Numbered from the stretch's first letter, positions 1-8,985 are shown. The stretch is DNA of 19,691 bases from an uncultured Clostridia bacterium (GCA_949118805.1 CASAUJ010000028.1:1-19691); one strand, 5' to 3'. Notes: generated from the sequence alone by a model not told the origin. Translations and numbers: made by a program.

Positions 1-251
1 ATATCTACATTTAATTTTTGCCCTAAAATAGTTAATAAAATAGATAAAATAGCATTTCCAAAAAATCCTGTTATAAAAATTTTCATACTAAAATTCTTTT
101 TTATAACAGATGTAATTCCTCCAAACACAGAATCTAATGCTGCAATAATAGCAATTGCTAAATAACTTGAATAGGTATAAGAAATCATAGGAGCATTTAC
201 TCCTAAAACAATTCCTAGTACACAACCTATAATAATGGCAATGATTATCAT
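1..251 (-). CDS. sbp: Small basic protein Sbp (DUF1290), 3' end cut by window edge
   Basis: Reading leftward from ATG at 251 gives an open frame of 83 codons that runs off the window. It begins MIIIAIIIGCVLGIVLGVNA and continues with a second and third hydrophobic stretch separated by short charged turns (a KK pair near residue 55). This is the small basic membrane protein family found next to ftsA/ftsZ in Gram-positives. The start has an AAGGAGG site at 259-264, eight bases upstream. It follows the DUF881 gene by 15 bases, the order seen in the Bacillus divIB-ylxW-ylxX-sbp-ftsA cluster, so ftsA or ftsZ probably lies beyond the left edge. Its molecular role is not settled in the family. Identification rests on both sequence and position. 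Confidence 0.85.
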   Translation of the reverse strand, partial: MIIIAIIIGCVLGIVLGVNAPMISYTYSSYLAIAIIAALDSVFGGITSVIKKNFSMKIFITGFFGNAILSILLTILGQKLNVD

Positions 252-266
252 TCTAATTCCTCCTTT

Positions 267-980
267 TTATTGCATATATTTTGTTTTTATTTCATCTCGA
301 TATTTTATGATTTTTATTTTATTAATTTTGTTTATTACAATATTATGTCCTAATTTTTTAAGTTCATCTACGTGTCCACCATTTCCAAGTAAAGCACTTT
401 CTAAATAGGTTTGATTTCCAATTGCTTTTATTACATAAGGTGCTAAAATTCTTTGCCCATTTACTTTAATAAAAGGGGTGGATTCACCAATGGTAACAAT
501 ATCTGACATATTAATAATTCTCTCTTCATTAATCGAAATCGCTTCTGCTCCTGCTTGTTTTAAAGCATTAACAATAACCAATAAGTTATCTGCTTTTATT
601 TCACTTATTTCATCTTGCTTTGTTTCTCGTATAATGATTTCGATTCCTTCTCCTTCTACATCTGTTTTTCCTAGTGTCATATTAACTTGTTGTACCTCTG
701 TATCCACTAATTTCTTGGTTTCTTCATTTGACTGCTTTGTTTCTTTATATTCTTCTATTTTAAGTACGGTTTCATCATACTTCTTTTCTACTTCTTCATA
801 TTTTGCTTTCCAATTGGCTAATTCGGTTCGAAGTTCTGCTTCTCTCATATTTTCAATTTCTGTAATATTCGTTTGATTGACAATTTTAAATTGCATTGAC
901 ATGACTAGAACTAATGCAAAACATGCAATACTAATTGCAATTCCCATTGTTTTCTTACCTGTTTTTATCTCTTTTTCCAT
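267..980 (-). CDS. DUF881 (YlxW/YlxX-type) membrane-anchored protein, second of a tandem pair
   Basis: A 237-residue protein with one N-terminal membrane segment (about residues 13-30), then a charged coiled coil (about 40-95), then the DUF881 domain. The hallmark is the motif AEAISINEERI near residues 144-154, followed by a conserved hydrophobic APYVIKAIG stretch. Family members sit in the division cluster between divIB/ftsQ and sbp and are thought to be extracytoplasmic; their biochemical role is unknown. It lies 17 bases after the paralogous DUF881 gene and 15 before sbp, so it is part of one operon. The two copies share domain order and motifs but are clearly diverged in the coiled coil, as is usual for the ylxW/ylxX pair. 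Confidence 0.9.
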   Translation of the reverse strand: MEKEIKTGKKTMGIAISIACFALVLVMSMQFKIVNQTNITEIENMREAELRTELANWKAKYEEVEKKYDETVLKIEEYKETKQSNEETKKLVDTEVQQVNMTLGKTDVEGEGIEIIIRETKQDEISEIKADNLLVIVNALKQAGAEAISINEERIINMSDIVTIGESTPFIKVNGQRILAPYVIKAIGNQTYLESALLGNGGHVDELKKLGHNIVINKINKIKIIKYRDEIKTKYMQ

Positions 981-997
981 AACAATCTCCTATTTTA

Positions 998-1717
998 TTA
1001 TTTTACATTTTGTGCATATTTATAAGTAATTACTCCTGTATATTTTGGTATTACAATATGATTAGATTTTTTTAATTCTACGCCAACTCCTGCACTTTTT
1101 AATATTTCTAAATACCCTCCTTGTCTTGTTAATCCTGCTAACTGTTCTGGAAGCCCTATGGCTTTTATTGCAAAAGGAGCTCCTACCTTTTCTCCATTAA
1201 TATCAATAATATTTCCTCCACATGAAATACTACTCATTGGTACAATTCTTTGATCATTAATTGATATCGCTTCTGCTCCTGCATTTTTCAATTCATTGAT
1301 AACACTTAATACATCAGCTTCATGAACAATTAAATCACTTGGATTTAATACTGTATTCGGATCTTTTTTTCCATCGCTCAAAGTTACAATAACACCTGGA
1401 CCTGTTACCTCTGTCAATCCAATCATTTTATTTCCTTGTTTAATGAGCTCTTCTTTCTGTTCTAATTCACTATCATTTTGTGTTGCATTCTGTCTTTCTT
1501 TTTCTAACTGGTTTTCTGCTTTTTCTAAATCTTTATATTTATGATCATATTTTTCTTTATATCGTAATACTTCTGCCCTTAATTCATTGTTATCACTTCC
1601 ATTTTCTCCTACAATTGAATTGGAACCTGTTACCGTTTTAATCTGGATGCATATTCCCAAAGTTAAAGCAAAACACATCATTCCCAACACGAAACTAATT
1701 ACCTTTTTGTTTTTCAT
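998..1717 (-). CDS. DUF881 (YlxW/YlxX-type) membrane-anchored protein, first of a tandem pair
   Basis: A 239-residue protein with a hydrophobic N-terminal anchor (about residues 7-25), a coiled coil with many Glu, Lys and Gln (about 42-95), and a DUF881 domain. The domain shows GPGVIVTLSDG, then GAEAISINDQRIVPMSSISC, then GAPFAIKAIG. These match the paralogue immediately downstream, so the pair is a tandem duplication that is old in Firmicutes. The gene follows ftsQ by 14 bases and is preceded by a GGAGAG-type ribosome site in the gap, which indicates co-transcription from murA through sbp. The likely location is the outer face of the membrane at the division site; the function of the family is not established. 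Confidence 0.9.
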   Translation of the reverse strand: MKNKKVISFVLGMMCFALTLGICIQIKTVTGSNSIVGENGSDNNELRAEVLRYKEKYDHKYKDLEKAENQLEKERQNATQNDSELEQKEELIKQGNKMIGLTEVTGPGVIVTLSDGKKDPNTVLNPSDLIVHEADVLSVINELKNAGAEAISINDQRIVPMSSISCGGNIIDINGEKVGAPFAIKAIGLPEQLAGLTRQGGYLEILKSAGVGVELKKSNHIVIPKYTGVITYKYAQNVK

Positions 1718-1731
1718 TTTCTCTCCTTTCT

Positions 1732-2712
1732 TTATACATTTAAGCTTTCTCTAAAATAAACTCTAAATTTATTGTTAAGATCACCATTGGCATAAATTTC
1801 TCCAGTTTTTCCTTTTTCTTCTTCTAAAATAGCATTTACATATAATATTTTATTACTTAAGTTTGTATGATCTCCTAAATAAACTTTTTTCTTTTCTTCT
1901 TCTAAATAAATACTATATTCATTTTTATTTTGGATGTCAATACTTGTAATTTTATTCTCTAAATTATGTTCCTTAGCTGCATTCATAATTTTAATCACAT
2001 CTTCTAATTTTTTTAAGTCTTCTTCTTTTAATCTTTCTCCTACTATTACTTCATCTTCTGATGTTACAATTCCTTGTAATACGACTTTCTCCTTTTTGTC
2101 TTCTGCTATTTCTAAAATATAGCCTTGTTTGTTGATATAAGCATATTTACCTAAAAAATCCACATTATAATCATGTTCTCTTTCTTCTACTTCAATTTGT
2201 ATTGTATTTGGTAACTTTCTATGTAAGGTTACATTTTTGATATAAGCATTTTCTTTTATTTTCTTACTAACTCCATTTTTACTAAAACGAAAAATATTTT
2301 GTTCTAATTTTAAATCTGATAAACTAATAATGGTCTCACTACTTACTTGTTGATTATTCGATACTTGTATGTCCTTTATGTTAAATATTGGTGAAATCAT
2401 GGCAAAAGCAATTCCTCCTACAAGTAATCCTAATAATAAGAAAATTTCCAATATTCTTTTTATTTTTTTGTTTCTCTTTTTTCTTCTTTTTTCTTCTTGT
2501 GTCAATTTTTTCTTTTTTATTTCTTCTTGTTTTATCTTATTTTTGTTTGTCATTTGAATTACTGTTTCGGTTTCTAAATCAAAGTTTGGTTCTCTCTTTG
2601 CTTTATTTTCTTTTATTCTTTTTTCTCTTTCCTTTGCTTTTTTTCTCTTCATTCTTTCTTCGAATTCTTTATCATAAACTTGTCCAAAATCTTCATATGG
2701 ATCTCTTACCAT
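1732..2712 (-). CDS. ftsQ: Cell division protein FtsQ/DivIB
   Basis: A 326-residue bitopic division protein. The cytoplasmic N-terminus (1-85) is extremely rich in Lys, Arg and Glu. A single membrane segment follows (about 87-107), then a POTRA domain starting at SPIFNIKDIQVSNNQQVS, with the typical NAYIKNVTLHRKLPNTIQIE signature, and then the beta domain. It is placed between murA and the DUF881 pair, as in other clostridial dcw clusters. I chose the start at 2712 because AAAGGAGGG lies six bases upstream. The frame is open back to 2814, but that would add 34 residues with no ribosome site. FtsQ/DivIB binds FtsL/DivIC and FtsB-like partners in the divisome. The long charged N-terminal tail is longer than in E. 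coli FtsQ but common in Gram-positives. Confidence 0.9.
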   Translation of the reverse strand: MVRDPYEDFGQVYDKEFEERMKRKKAKEREKRIKENKAKREPNFDLETETVIQMTNKNKIKQEEIKKKKLTQEEKRRKKRNKKIKRILEIFLLLGLLVGGIAFAMISPIFNIKDIQVSNNQQVSSETIISLSDLKLEQNIFRFSKNGVSKKIKENAYIKNVTLHRKLPNTIQIEVEEREHDYNVDFLGKYAYINKQGYILEIAEDKKEKVVLQGIVTSEDEVIVGERLKEEDLKKLEDVIKIMNAAKEHNLENKITSIDIQNKNEYSIYLEEEKKKVYLGDHTNLSNKILYVNAILEEEKGKTGEIYANGDLNNKFRVYFRESLNV

Positions 2713-2821
2713 CTTTTTCCCTCCTTTGTTTCCTTTTGTGTGCTTTCTTAAAAATAATTCATGTGGCATGGTAGATAAATGATATATAAAATACTTTTTC
2801 CATGCCACTTTCATTTTCTAA

Positions 2822-4073
2822 CTAAGGAATCAGTTTTATATCAATTCCTAATTTTTTTATTTTTTGATCGAATTTTTCATAACCTCTTAAAATGTATTCT
2901 ATGTTTTCAATTCTTGTATTCCCTTTTGCTACCATTCCTGCCATTACTAATGCTGCTCCTCCTCGTAAATCAGTTGCTTTTACATTGGCACCATACAATT
3001 TTCTAGTTCCTTTGATTACTGCTGTTTTTCCCTCTATTGTTATTTTTGCACCCATTCGGATCAATTCTTGTGTATATTTATATCGATTTTCAAATAGATT
3101 TTCTACCACAAGAGAAGTTCCTTTTGCTACTGTTAGAGAAGTAGCGAATATCGATTGCATGTCAGTTGGAAATCCTGGATATGGCATTGTCTTTATATCC
3201 ACTGCTTTTAGTCTTTTCGGTGCCTTCATTTCAATTTCATTTTTTTGAACTTGCAAGATACATCCCGTTTCTTCTAATTTGTGAATAATTGGTGTAACAT
3301 GGTTTGGATTACTTCCTTTTACTTTAATATTTCCTCCTGTCATAGCTGCCATGCAAAGAAAGGTTCCTGTTTCAATTCTATCTGGCATGATGTTATAACT
3401 TACATCTTTTAATTTTTTTACTCCTTCTATTTCAATTATGTCTGTTCCTGCTCCTTTTATTTTAGCTCCCATTTTATTTAACAAATTTTGTAGATCAATA
3501 ATTTCTGGTTCTCTTGCAGAATTTGTTATGATGGTTTTTCCGCATTCCTAAACAAGCTACTAAAATAGCGTTTTCAGTGGCTCCCACACTTGGAAAATCT
3601 AAATCTATTTTTTCTCCTACTATTTTATCACAACTACAAGTAATATTTCCATAGTTTTTGTTAATATTTATTCCTAATTTTTCAAATGCCTTTAAATGCA
3701 AATCAATTGGTCTGGTTCCAATATCACATCCTCCTGGGTAAGAAAATGTTGCTTTTCCATATCTTCCTAGTAATGCACCTACAAAAATTACAGAAGAACG
3801 CATCTGCCTCATCAATTCTTCTGGTATTTCGTAATTTGTAATTTTACTCGAATCAATGATAATTTTATTTTTCTTTTTTATGACTTCTGCTCCTAATTTT
3901 TTTAGAATTTCATACATCATTTGCGTATCATGTATATCAGGAACATTATATAAAGTTGTTGTTCCTTGATTTAAGATACTAGCAGCAATAATTGGTAAAG
4001 ACGCATTTTTAGAACCAGATATCATAACTTCTCCCTCTATTTTCTTTCCTCCTTTGATTATGTATTCTGCCAT
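2822..4073 (-). CDS. murA: MurA, UDP-GlcNAc enolpyruvyl transferase, reading frame broken at a CGG codon
   Basis: MurA transfers enolpyruvate from PEP to UDP-GlcNAc, the first committed step of peptidoglycan synthesis. The start at 4073 (MAEYIIKGG) has AAGGTGG seven bases upstream. The first 177 codons carry SGSKNASLP (Lys22, Asn23) and the catalytic loop YPGGCDIGTRPID (Cys116). At codon 178 (CGG, 3540-3542) the frame breaks, and the unshifted frame ends about 16 codons later. Skipping one base there gives GKTIITNSAREPEIIDLQ and continues to the stop at 2822, a normal 416-residue MurA in total with PGFPTDMQS present. The downstream part has no ribosome site of its own. Either the frame is restored by +1 decoding at CGG, or the gene is a pseudogene or carries a sequencing error. 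I saw no convincing promoter between 4073 and 4150. It is the first gene of the division operon. Confidence 0.9.
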
Positions 4074-4149
4074 TTTATTCCCACCTTTCATTTTTATTGC
4101 TATATATTATGTTTTCTTTACGTAAAAAGTGAAAATTTTTTTCTTTTCT

Positions 4150-4179
4150 AAAAAAGCTAGGGCTCAAAATGAGCCCTAG
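4150..4179 (-). terminator. Rho-independent terminator of the orphan gene at 4194
   Basis: A perfect 10-bp inverted repeat (CTAGGGCTCA at 4157-4166 and its complement at 4170-4179) with a 3-base loop. On the minus strand it is followed by a run of six T. It lies 15 bases past the stop of the 258-residue gene and insulates it from murA. Confidence 0.9.
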
Positions 4180-4193
4180 TTCCTTGCTATTCT

Positions 4194-4970
4194 TTAAACA
4201 TCCGTTATGATAACACCAATACCATCTTCACATGTATTGTCTGGATCCGAGATTTTTCGCCTTGTTGCTAACGAACTAAAACGTCCATGGCAGTTTATAC
4301 TACCTCCTGCTAACAGATAGGATTCTGAATCTTCGGAAACTTGGATGATCTTTTTTGTATTTCCCAAATCGAAATATCTTCCGTATCTTCTCCTTCCCGT
4401 TTTCTCAAAATCTGTTCCTCCATTTTTTGAGTCACAATAATTTCCTATCTTACTGCTGTTGATACACACCGCACGCCAAGCCTCTTTCTCCTTGTACCCT
4501 TCTTCTTCCACCAGTTCCTTTACCAGAGATGCTAAATATACATCTTCTCTGATTTCATCACTTAAACGACTATTTTTTTCTGGCATAAAGTCGAGAGCCG
4601 CTTTTCCCCACCATCTCGCTGTCTTTCCTACCGCTGGATCTTTTCCCTGACAGTATATAATACTCCTGCGATAACCGATAAACGATGGATCCAAAACAGG
4701 TCTTCGAAAATTTGGCATTTGCATTTTTTCTGCGTATCTTACATGACGTCTTATCCGTTCCTCCTTTGTTGCTTTGGTTATATTTTTTGTGTTTCCCAGG
4801 AAATCAGCAACTTCTCTTATATTGACAACTTGGAATACTTTTTCAAATTCCTTACTGCCAATCAAGAGTCCACGTGGTGATCCAATTTCAATTGGAGTCT
4901 TTCCCATGATCATTGGGGTTACCCGTATGCTTAATAAGTCTACTCTTTCCCTTCTTGCGATTCCTAACAT
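4194..4970 (-). CDS. Orphan protein of 258 residues, GC-rich; C-terminus possibly C-type-lectin/FGE-like
   Basis: I do not recognise this gene by name. It is soluble, with no signal peptide or membrane segment, and basic in its middle third. The last 45 residues (DLGNTKKIIQ, then LLAGGSINC, then PDN and GIGVIITDV) loosely resemble the core of formylglycine-generating-enzyme or C-type lectin folds; this is a weak match by eye. Base use differs from neighbours: a sampled 60 bases (4561-4620) are 45% GC against about 25-30% around it, which suggests transfer. It has an AAGGAGG site nine bases before ATG, a consensus promoter at 5029-5057 and a strong terminator, so it is a self-contained unit. 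It is one of only two genes here with CGG as an apparent Arg codon (codons at 4925 and 4757). A +1 shift at either would reach a stop at the very next codon. Confidence 0.7.
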   Translation of the reverse strand: MLGIARRERVDLLSIRVTPMIMGKTPIEIGSPRGLLIGSKEFEKVFQVVNIREVADFLGNTKNITKATKEERIRRHVRYAEKMQMPNFRRPVLDPSFIGYRRSIIYCQGKDPAVGKTARWWGKAALDFMPEKNSRLSDEIREDVYLASLVKELVEEEGYKEKEAWRAVCINSSKIGNYCDSKNGGTDFEKTGRRRYGRYFDLGNTKKIIQVSEDSESYLLAGGSINCHGRFSSLATRRKISDPDNTCEDGIGVIITDV

Positions 4971-5028
4971 TGTATTTTCCTCCTTGTTCTATAGCATTCT
5001 GATATTAGGATCTTTATCCATTAATTCT

Positions 5029-5057
5029 ATTATACTATAATTTTACATAATATTCAA
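5029..5057 (-). promoter_or_regulatory. Sigma-A-type promoter for the orphan gene at 4194-4970
   Basis: On the minus strand, TTGAAT (5052-5057) and TATAAT (5029-5034) are separated by 17 bases. Transcription would start near 5022, about 50 bases before the ATG at 4970. Confidence 0.8.
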
Positions 5058-5095
5058 GTTCATGACTTTTTAAATGCTTTTTAATTCTTTATTCC

Positions 5096-5131
5096 AAAAA
5101 GAAAAAGCCATCGAAATACATTTCAACGGCT
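5096..5131 (-). terminator. Rho-independent terminator of adhE
   Basis: On the minus strand AGCCGTTGAAA pairs with TTTCGATGGCT (11 pairs including two G-T pairs) around a TGTA loop (5106-5131), followed by TTTTTCTTTTT. It lies about 85 bases after the adhE stop. Confidence 0.85.
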
Positions 5132-5214
5132 AGATGACTACAATTAGTTTTCAAACATCTCTTTTTCACTTTTTTAATGACACATTCCTGTGCAAAATTT
5201 TGTAAAATTCTTTT

Positions 5215-7827
5215 TTATTTTTTTCCATAATAACTATCTAATAAAATTTGTTTTAATTCTGTCACTAATGGTAACCTTGGATTGGCTGTTGTACATTGAT
5301 CTTCAAAAGCTCGATCTGCCAACATGTCTACCCTAGCTAGAAATTCTTGCTCTTCAACCCCCGCATCTTGTAAAGATTTTGGAATATTTAAATGGTCACT
5401 CATTTCTTGAATTTTCGCTATTAAACTAGCAATTCCTTCTTCCTTCGTATCTGCTTTTAAACCTACTTTTTTAGCTAATTGATAATATTTTTCATCTGCA
5501 ATAAAATATTCATATTTAGGAAAAGATACAAATTTAGTTGGTTTTGAACTATTATATCTTATTACATATGGCAATAAAATAGCATTAATTCTTCCATGTG
5601 GTAAATGGAATTCGGCTCCTATTTTATGAGCCAAAGAATGATTAATTCCTAAAAATGCATTGGTAAATGCCATTCCTGCTAACGTACTACCATTATGCAT
5701 CTTTTCTCTTGCCAATCGATTACTTCCATCATCATAAGCTTGTTCTAAATATTGCATTACAATTTCTACTGCTTTTTCAGCCAATCCATCAGTATAGTCA
5801 GACGCCATATTAGACACATAGGCTTCGATGGCATGGGTTAACACATCCATTCCAGTATCTGCCGTTACAGACTTTGGTAAACTCATAACTAAATCTGGAT
5901 CAATAATTGCCACATCTGGTGTTAATTCATAATCCGCCAATGGATATTTTTTATTTTTCTCTTTATCTGTAATAACAGCAAATGATGTCACTTCTGAACC
6001 AGTTCCTGATGTAGTAGGAATCGCAACCATTTTACATTTAGTTCCTAACTTCGGAAATTTATAGGTACGTTTTCGGATATCCATAAACTTCAATTTTAAT
6101 CCTTCTACATCTGCATCTGGATGTTCATAGAATAGCCACATTCCCTTTGCTGCATCAATTGGGCTTCCACCTCCCACAGCAATAATTACATCTGGTTTGA
6201 AGTTTTTCATCACTTCAACTCCTTTTTTTACGGTTTCGAAAGATGGATCTGATTCTACCTCGCTAAATATTTCAGAATGAACATATTGATGCCTTTTTCT
6301 TAAATGATATAAAATTTTATCTACATATCCTAATTTCATCATACCTTCATCTGTTACAATGAAAGCTCTTTCGATTTCTGGCATTTTTTCTAAATACTGG
6401 ATTGAACCAGCTTCAAAATAGATCTTTTCTGGAATTTTAAACCATTGCATATTAACTCTCCTTTTCGCAACCCTTTTTATATTAATTAGATTCACAGATG
6501 AAACATTGGCTGTTGTTGAATTTCCACCAAAAGAACCACATCCTAATGTTAAAGATGGCATATTCGTATTATAAATATCACCAATTGCCCCATGTGTTGA
6601 TGGAGAGTTCACAATAATTCTTCCCGCTTTCATTGTTTTAGAAAATTTCAAATTTACTTCTTTGTCTTCTGAATGGATAACTGCAGAATGTCCAAGTCCT
6701 CCAAATTCTAATAATTTTTCTGCTTTTTCGATTCCTTCTTCTTCCTTTTCTACAATATAATAAGTTAATACTGGACTCAATTTTTCTTTTGAAAATGGAT
6801 ACTCTTGACCAATTCCTTCTTCGTATACCACTAACACTTTGGTATCTTCTGGTACAGAAAATCCAGCTTCTTTTGCAATCATGTAAGGAGATTGCCCTGG
6901 TACATGGGATTTTAATTTATAACCATATTCTTCTGTCTTTTCAAACATACTATTGGCTAATTTTTCTTTTTCTTCTGGATTTACAAAGTAACATCCTGCT
7001 TCTCTCATTAATTTTTCAAACTCTTGATAAATTTCTCGATCGACTAAAACAGCCTGCTCTGATGCACATATCATTCCATTATCAAATGCTTTTGACAAGA
7101 CTAAGTCATTTACTGATGTTTTTAACTTTGCACTTTTGTGAATATAACAAGGAACATTTCCTGGTCCTACTCCTAATGCTGGTTTTCCACAAGAATAAGC
7201 AGATTTTACCATGCCAGTTCCTCCAGTAGCTAGGATTAAATTAACATCTGGATGATTCATCAACAACCTAGTAGCTAAAACACTTGGTTCTTCTACCCAT
7301 AAAATACAATTTTCTGGTGCTCCTGCTTTTCTTGCTGCCTCTCTTAAAATTCTTGCTGCTTCGCTACTACTTTTTTGGGCAGATGGGTGAAAACCAAATA
7401 TAATAACGTTTCTTGTTTTTGCTGCAATAATAGATTTAAACATCGTTGTAGAAGTTGGATTCGTTACTGGCGTAACCCCAGCAATGATTCCCACTGGTTC
7501 TGCTATTTCTACGTAATCTTCCTCTTCATTCTCATGTATAATTCCTACTGTTTTCTCATATTTAATGCTATGATAGACATATTCCGTAGCAAACATATTC
7601 TTTGTGATTTTGTCTTCATAAATTCCTCTTCCTGTTTCTTCTACTGCCAACTTCGCTAATTCCATATGATGTTCCAATCCTGCCATTGACATTGCTTTTG
7701 TAATACGATCAACTGTCTCTTGATCTAATTTCAAATATTCTTTGGATGCCTGTTTTGCTTTTTCGACTAGTTCATTGATCATATTTTGAACTCTTTGTTG
7801 TTCTTCTTGACTTATATTTTCAGCCAT
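5215..7827 (-). CDS. adhE: Bifunctional acetaldehyde/alcohol dehydrogenase AdhE
   Basis: An 870-residue two-domain enzyme that reduces acetyl-CoA to acetaldehyde and then ethanol, using two NADH. The aldehyde dehydrogenase half (about 1-440) has the catalytic Cys254 in DNGMICASEQA and the glycine-rich ATGGTGMV. A linker follows, then the iron-dependent alcohol dehydrogenase half (about 455-870) with GGGSPIDAAKG for NAD and the iron ligands in DVLTHAIEAYVS and GINHSLAHKIGAEFHLPHG. Length and domain order match spirosome-forming AdhE. I chose the start at 7827 because GAGGAGG precedes it by about eight bases. The frame extends to 7863, but the promoter at 7868-7895 would start transcription near 7861, so the longer form is excluded. 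It is a single-gene unit, with pflBA about 2 kb away on the other strand supplying acetyl-CoA. Confidence 0.97.
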   Translation of the reverse strand: MAENISQEEQQRVQNMINELVEKAKQASKEYLKLDQETVDRITKAMSMAGLEHHMELAKLAVEETGRGIYEDKITKNMFATEYVYHSIKYEKTVGIIHENEEEDYVEIAEPVGIIAGVTPVTNPTSTTMFKSIIAAKTRNVIIFGFHPSAQKSSSEAARILREAARKAGAPENCILWVEEPSVLATRLLMNHPDVNLILATGGTGMVKSAYSCGKPALGVGPGNVPCYIHKSAKLKTSVNDLVLSKAFDNGMICASEQAVLVDREIYQEFEKLMREAGCYFVNPEEKEKLANSMFEKTEEYGYKLKSHVPGQSPYMIAKEAGFSVPEDTKVLVVYEEGIGQEYPFSKEKLSPVLTYYIVEKEEEGIEKAEKLLEFGGLGHSAVIHSEDKEVNLKFSKTMKAGRIIVNSPSTHGAIGDIYNTNMPSLTLGCGSFGGNSTTANVSSVNLINIKRVAKRRVNMQWFKIPEKIYFEAGSIQYLEKMPEIERAFIVTDEGMMKLGYVDKILYHLRKRHQYVHSEIFSEVESDPSFETVKKGVEVMKNFKPDVIIAVGGGSPIDAAKGMWLFYEHPDADVEGLKLKFMDIRKRTYKFPKLGTKCKMVAIPTTSGTGSEVTSFAVITDKEKNKKYPLADYELTPDVAIIDPDLVMSLPKSVTADTGMDVLTHAIEAYVSNMASDYTDGLAEKAVEIVMQYLEQAYDDGSNRLAREKMHNGSTLAGMAFTNAFLGINHSLAHKIGAEFHLPHGRINAILLPYVIRYNSSKPTKFVSFPKYEYFIADEKYYQLAKKVGLKADTKEEGIASLIAKIQEMSDHLNIPKSLQDAGVEEQEFLARVDMLADRAFEDQCTTANPRLPLVTELKQILLDSYYGKK

Positions 7828-7867
7828 AATTATTTCCTCCTCATTTGTATTTATTTTATCCATAGTT

Positions 7868-7895
7868 ATTATATATTATTAGGAAAATTTGTCAA
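7868..7895 (-). promoter_or_regulatory. Sigma-A promoter of adhE
   Basis: On the minus strand, consensus TTGACA (7890-7895) and consensus TATAAT (7868-7873) lie 16 bases apart, about 40 bases upstream of the chosen adhE ATG. I did not find a convincing Rex half-site pair overlapping it. Confidence 0.9.
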
Positions 7896-7965
7896 GAATT
7901 TGTTTTTTTGTATCTATAAACTTTTTATTTTTACAAAATGTTTGCTTTCCTTTCTTTATTAGGTA

Positions 7966-8009
7966 AGAAAAATTAAATAGCTTAATACTTGATTAAGTAT
8001 TAAGCTATT
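7966..8009 (-). terminator. Rho-independent terminator of the M23 peptidase gene
   Basis: Perfect 15-bp inverted repeat (7976-7990 and 7995-8009) with a 4-base loop. On the minus strand it is followed by TTTAATTTTTC. It lies just past the stop at 8023. Confidence 0.85.
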
Positions 8010-8022
8010 AGTATTTTTTCTA

Positions 8023-8985
8023 TTAATATAAATAATCTTGTGGATTGACATGATGTCCATCAATTCTAATTTCTAAATGCAAATGTGGGCCCGTTGAATT
8101 TCCTGTTGAACCCACTGCCGCAATCACCTCTCCTGCTTCTATTTTCTGTCCAACAGAGACATACATTTTGCTTGTATGCGCATACCAAGTTTCCACTCCA
8201 TTTCCATGATCTATTTTTACTAAATTCCCATAGTCTCCTTGATAACTCGCATGTATTATCGTTCCACTGGCAATGGCTTTAATTGGTGTTCCTGTGTTTG
8301 CTGCAATATCTAATCCAGTATGATGATAACGTCTTATTTTGCTTCGTTCTGCATATCTTGAAGTAATCGTTCCTGTAATTGGTAAATAGGCTAAACGAAT
8401 ATTTTTTATTTGTGGCATACTATTAATTCTCTCTTCTTCCTCTTTTTGTTTCTTTTGTTCTTCTAATTTAATTTCTATTTTTGTTTGGATCTCATTTTTT
8501 GCCACCTCTAATTCACTTGTTGTTACTTCTTCTTCCTTATTGGTATATTTTTCTATAATAATTAGATCTAATTCTTCTTGTTTTTCTTCTTTTACTTCAT
8601 TGACTAAAACTTCTGCCTCTTCGATTGTATTTACTTGGTCTATTGTTTCATTATTAAAAGCAATTTCATAAAACTTATAAGTAACAATTGCATCCTGTTT
8701 TACCATATTGGCAATTTCTTTTTCTTGTGTTCCCATCGTATAGTTTACAAATGTTAATTCATATTTGGGATCACATTGAACATGGATGGAATCTATATTT
8801 TTTTCTTTTTCTTCTAAAATAGTTTCTTTTATTGTTTTTTCTAATATTGCTTTATTTTGAACATAACCTAACTCAATGTCAGAAATACTAACGCGATAAA
8901 TAGGTTTTTGTTTAACTATTACAACTCCTATCATTAAACTAAAAGCTAGTAACATAACATTGATCTTTTTTAGCATTTGTGTCAT
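8023..8985 (-). CDS. Membrane-anchored M23 (LytM-type) metallopeptidase
   Basis: A 320-residue protein from ATG at 8985, with an N-terminal membrane anchor (about residues 9-26), a stalk domain, a Glu/Lys-rich coiled coil (about 125-195) and a C-terminal M23 domain. The zinc motif is complete: His222 and Asp226 in HHTGLD, and His301 and His303 in HLHLEI. The family cuts peptide cross-links in peptidoglycan or activates other hydrolases. The start is uncertain. The promoter at 9044-9072 rules out starts upstream of about 9037. The good AGGAGA site (9022-9027) is 36 bases from this ATG, only next to a GTG at 9021 and nine bases before an in-frame ATT at 9012. If either upstream codon is used, 9-12 residues are added. 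Confidence 0.88.
   Translation of the reverse strand: MTQMLKKINVMLLAFSLMIGVVIVKQKPIYRVSISDIELGYVQNKAILEKTIKETILEEKEKNIDSIHVQCDPKYELTFVNYTMGTQEKEIANMVKQDAIVTYKFYEIAFNNETIDQVNTIEEAEVLVNEVKEEKQEELDLIIIEKYTNKEEEVTTSELEVAKNEIQTKIEIKLEEQKKQKEEEERINSMPQIKNIRLAYLPITGTITSRYAERSKIRRYHHTGLDIAANTGTPIKAIASGTIIHASYQGDYGNLVKIDHGNGVETWYAHTSKMYVSVGQKIEAGEVIAAVGSTGNSTGPHLHLEIRIDGHHVNPQDYLY

Noticed and set aside
2388..2774. Phe/Leu-rich plus-strand open frame across ftsQ
   Set aside because: It is the antisense shadow of the Lys/Glu-rich N-terminus of FtsQ, with no ribosome site.
3530..3545. A -1 slippery heptamer (AAAAAC-type run) in murA as the cause of the frame break
   Set aside because: The downstream frame is reached by +1 (skipping one base), not -1, and the A run lies after the CGG. 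The pflA site has no A run at all.
5190..5214. Shared CAAAATTTTG motif near the adhE end and in the ssb leader as a common operator
   Set aside because: The match is a short AT palindrome expected often at this base composition, and the adhE-side copy lacks the paired arm.
7830..7960. Rex-like operator at the adhE promoter
   Set aside because: TTGTA-like half-sites occur in the AT-rich leader, but no paired, properly spaced palindrome overlaps the promoter.
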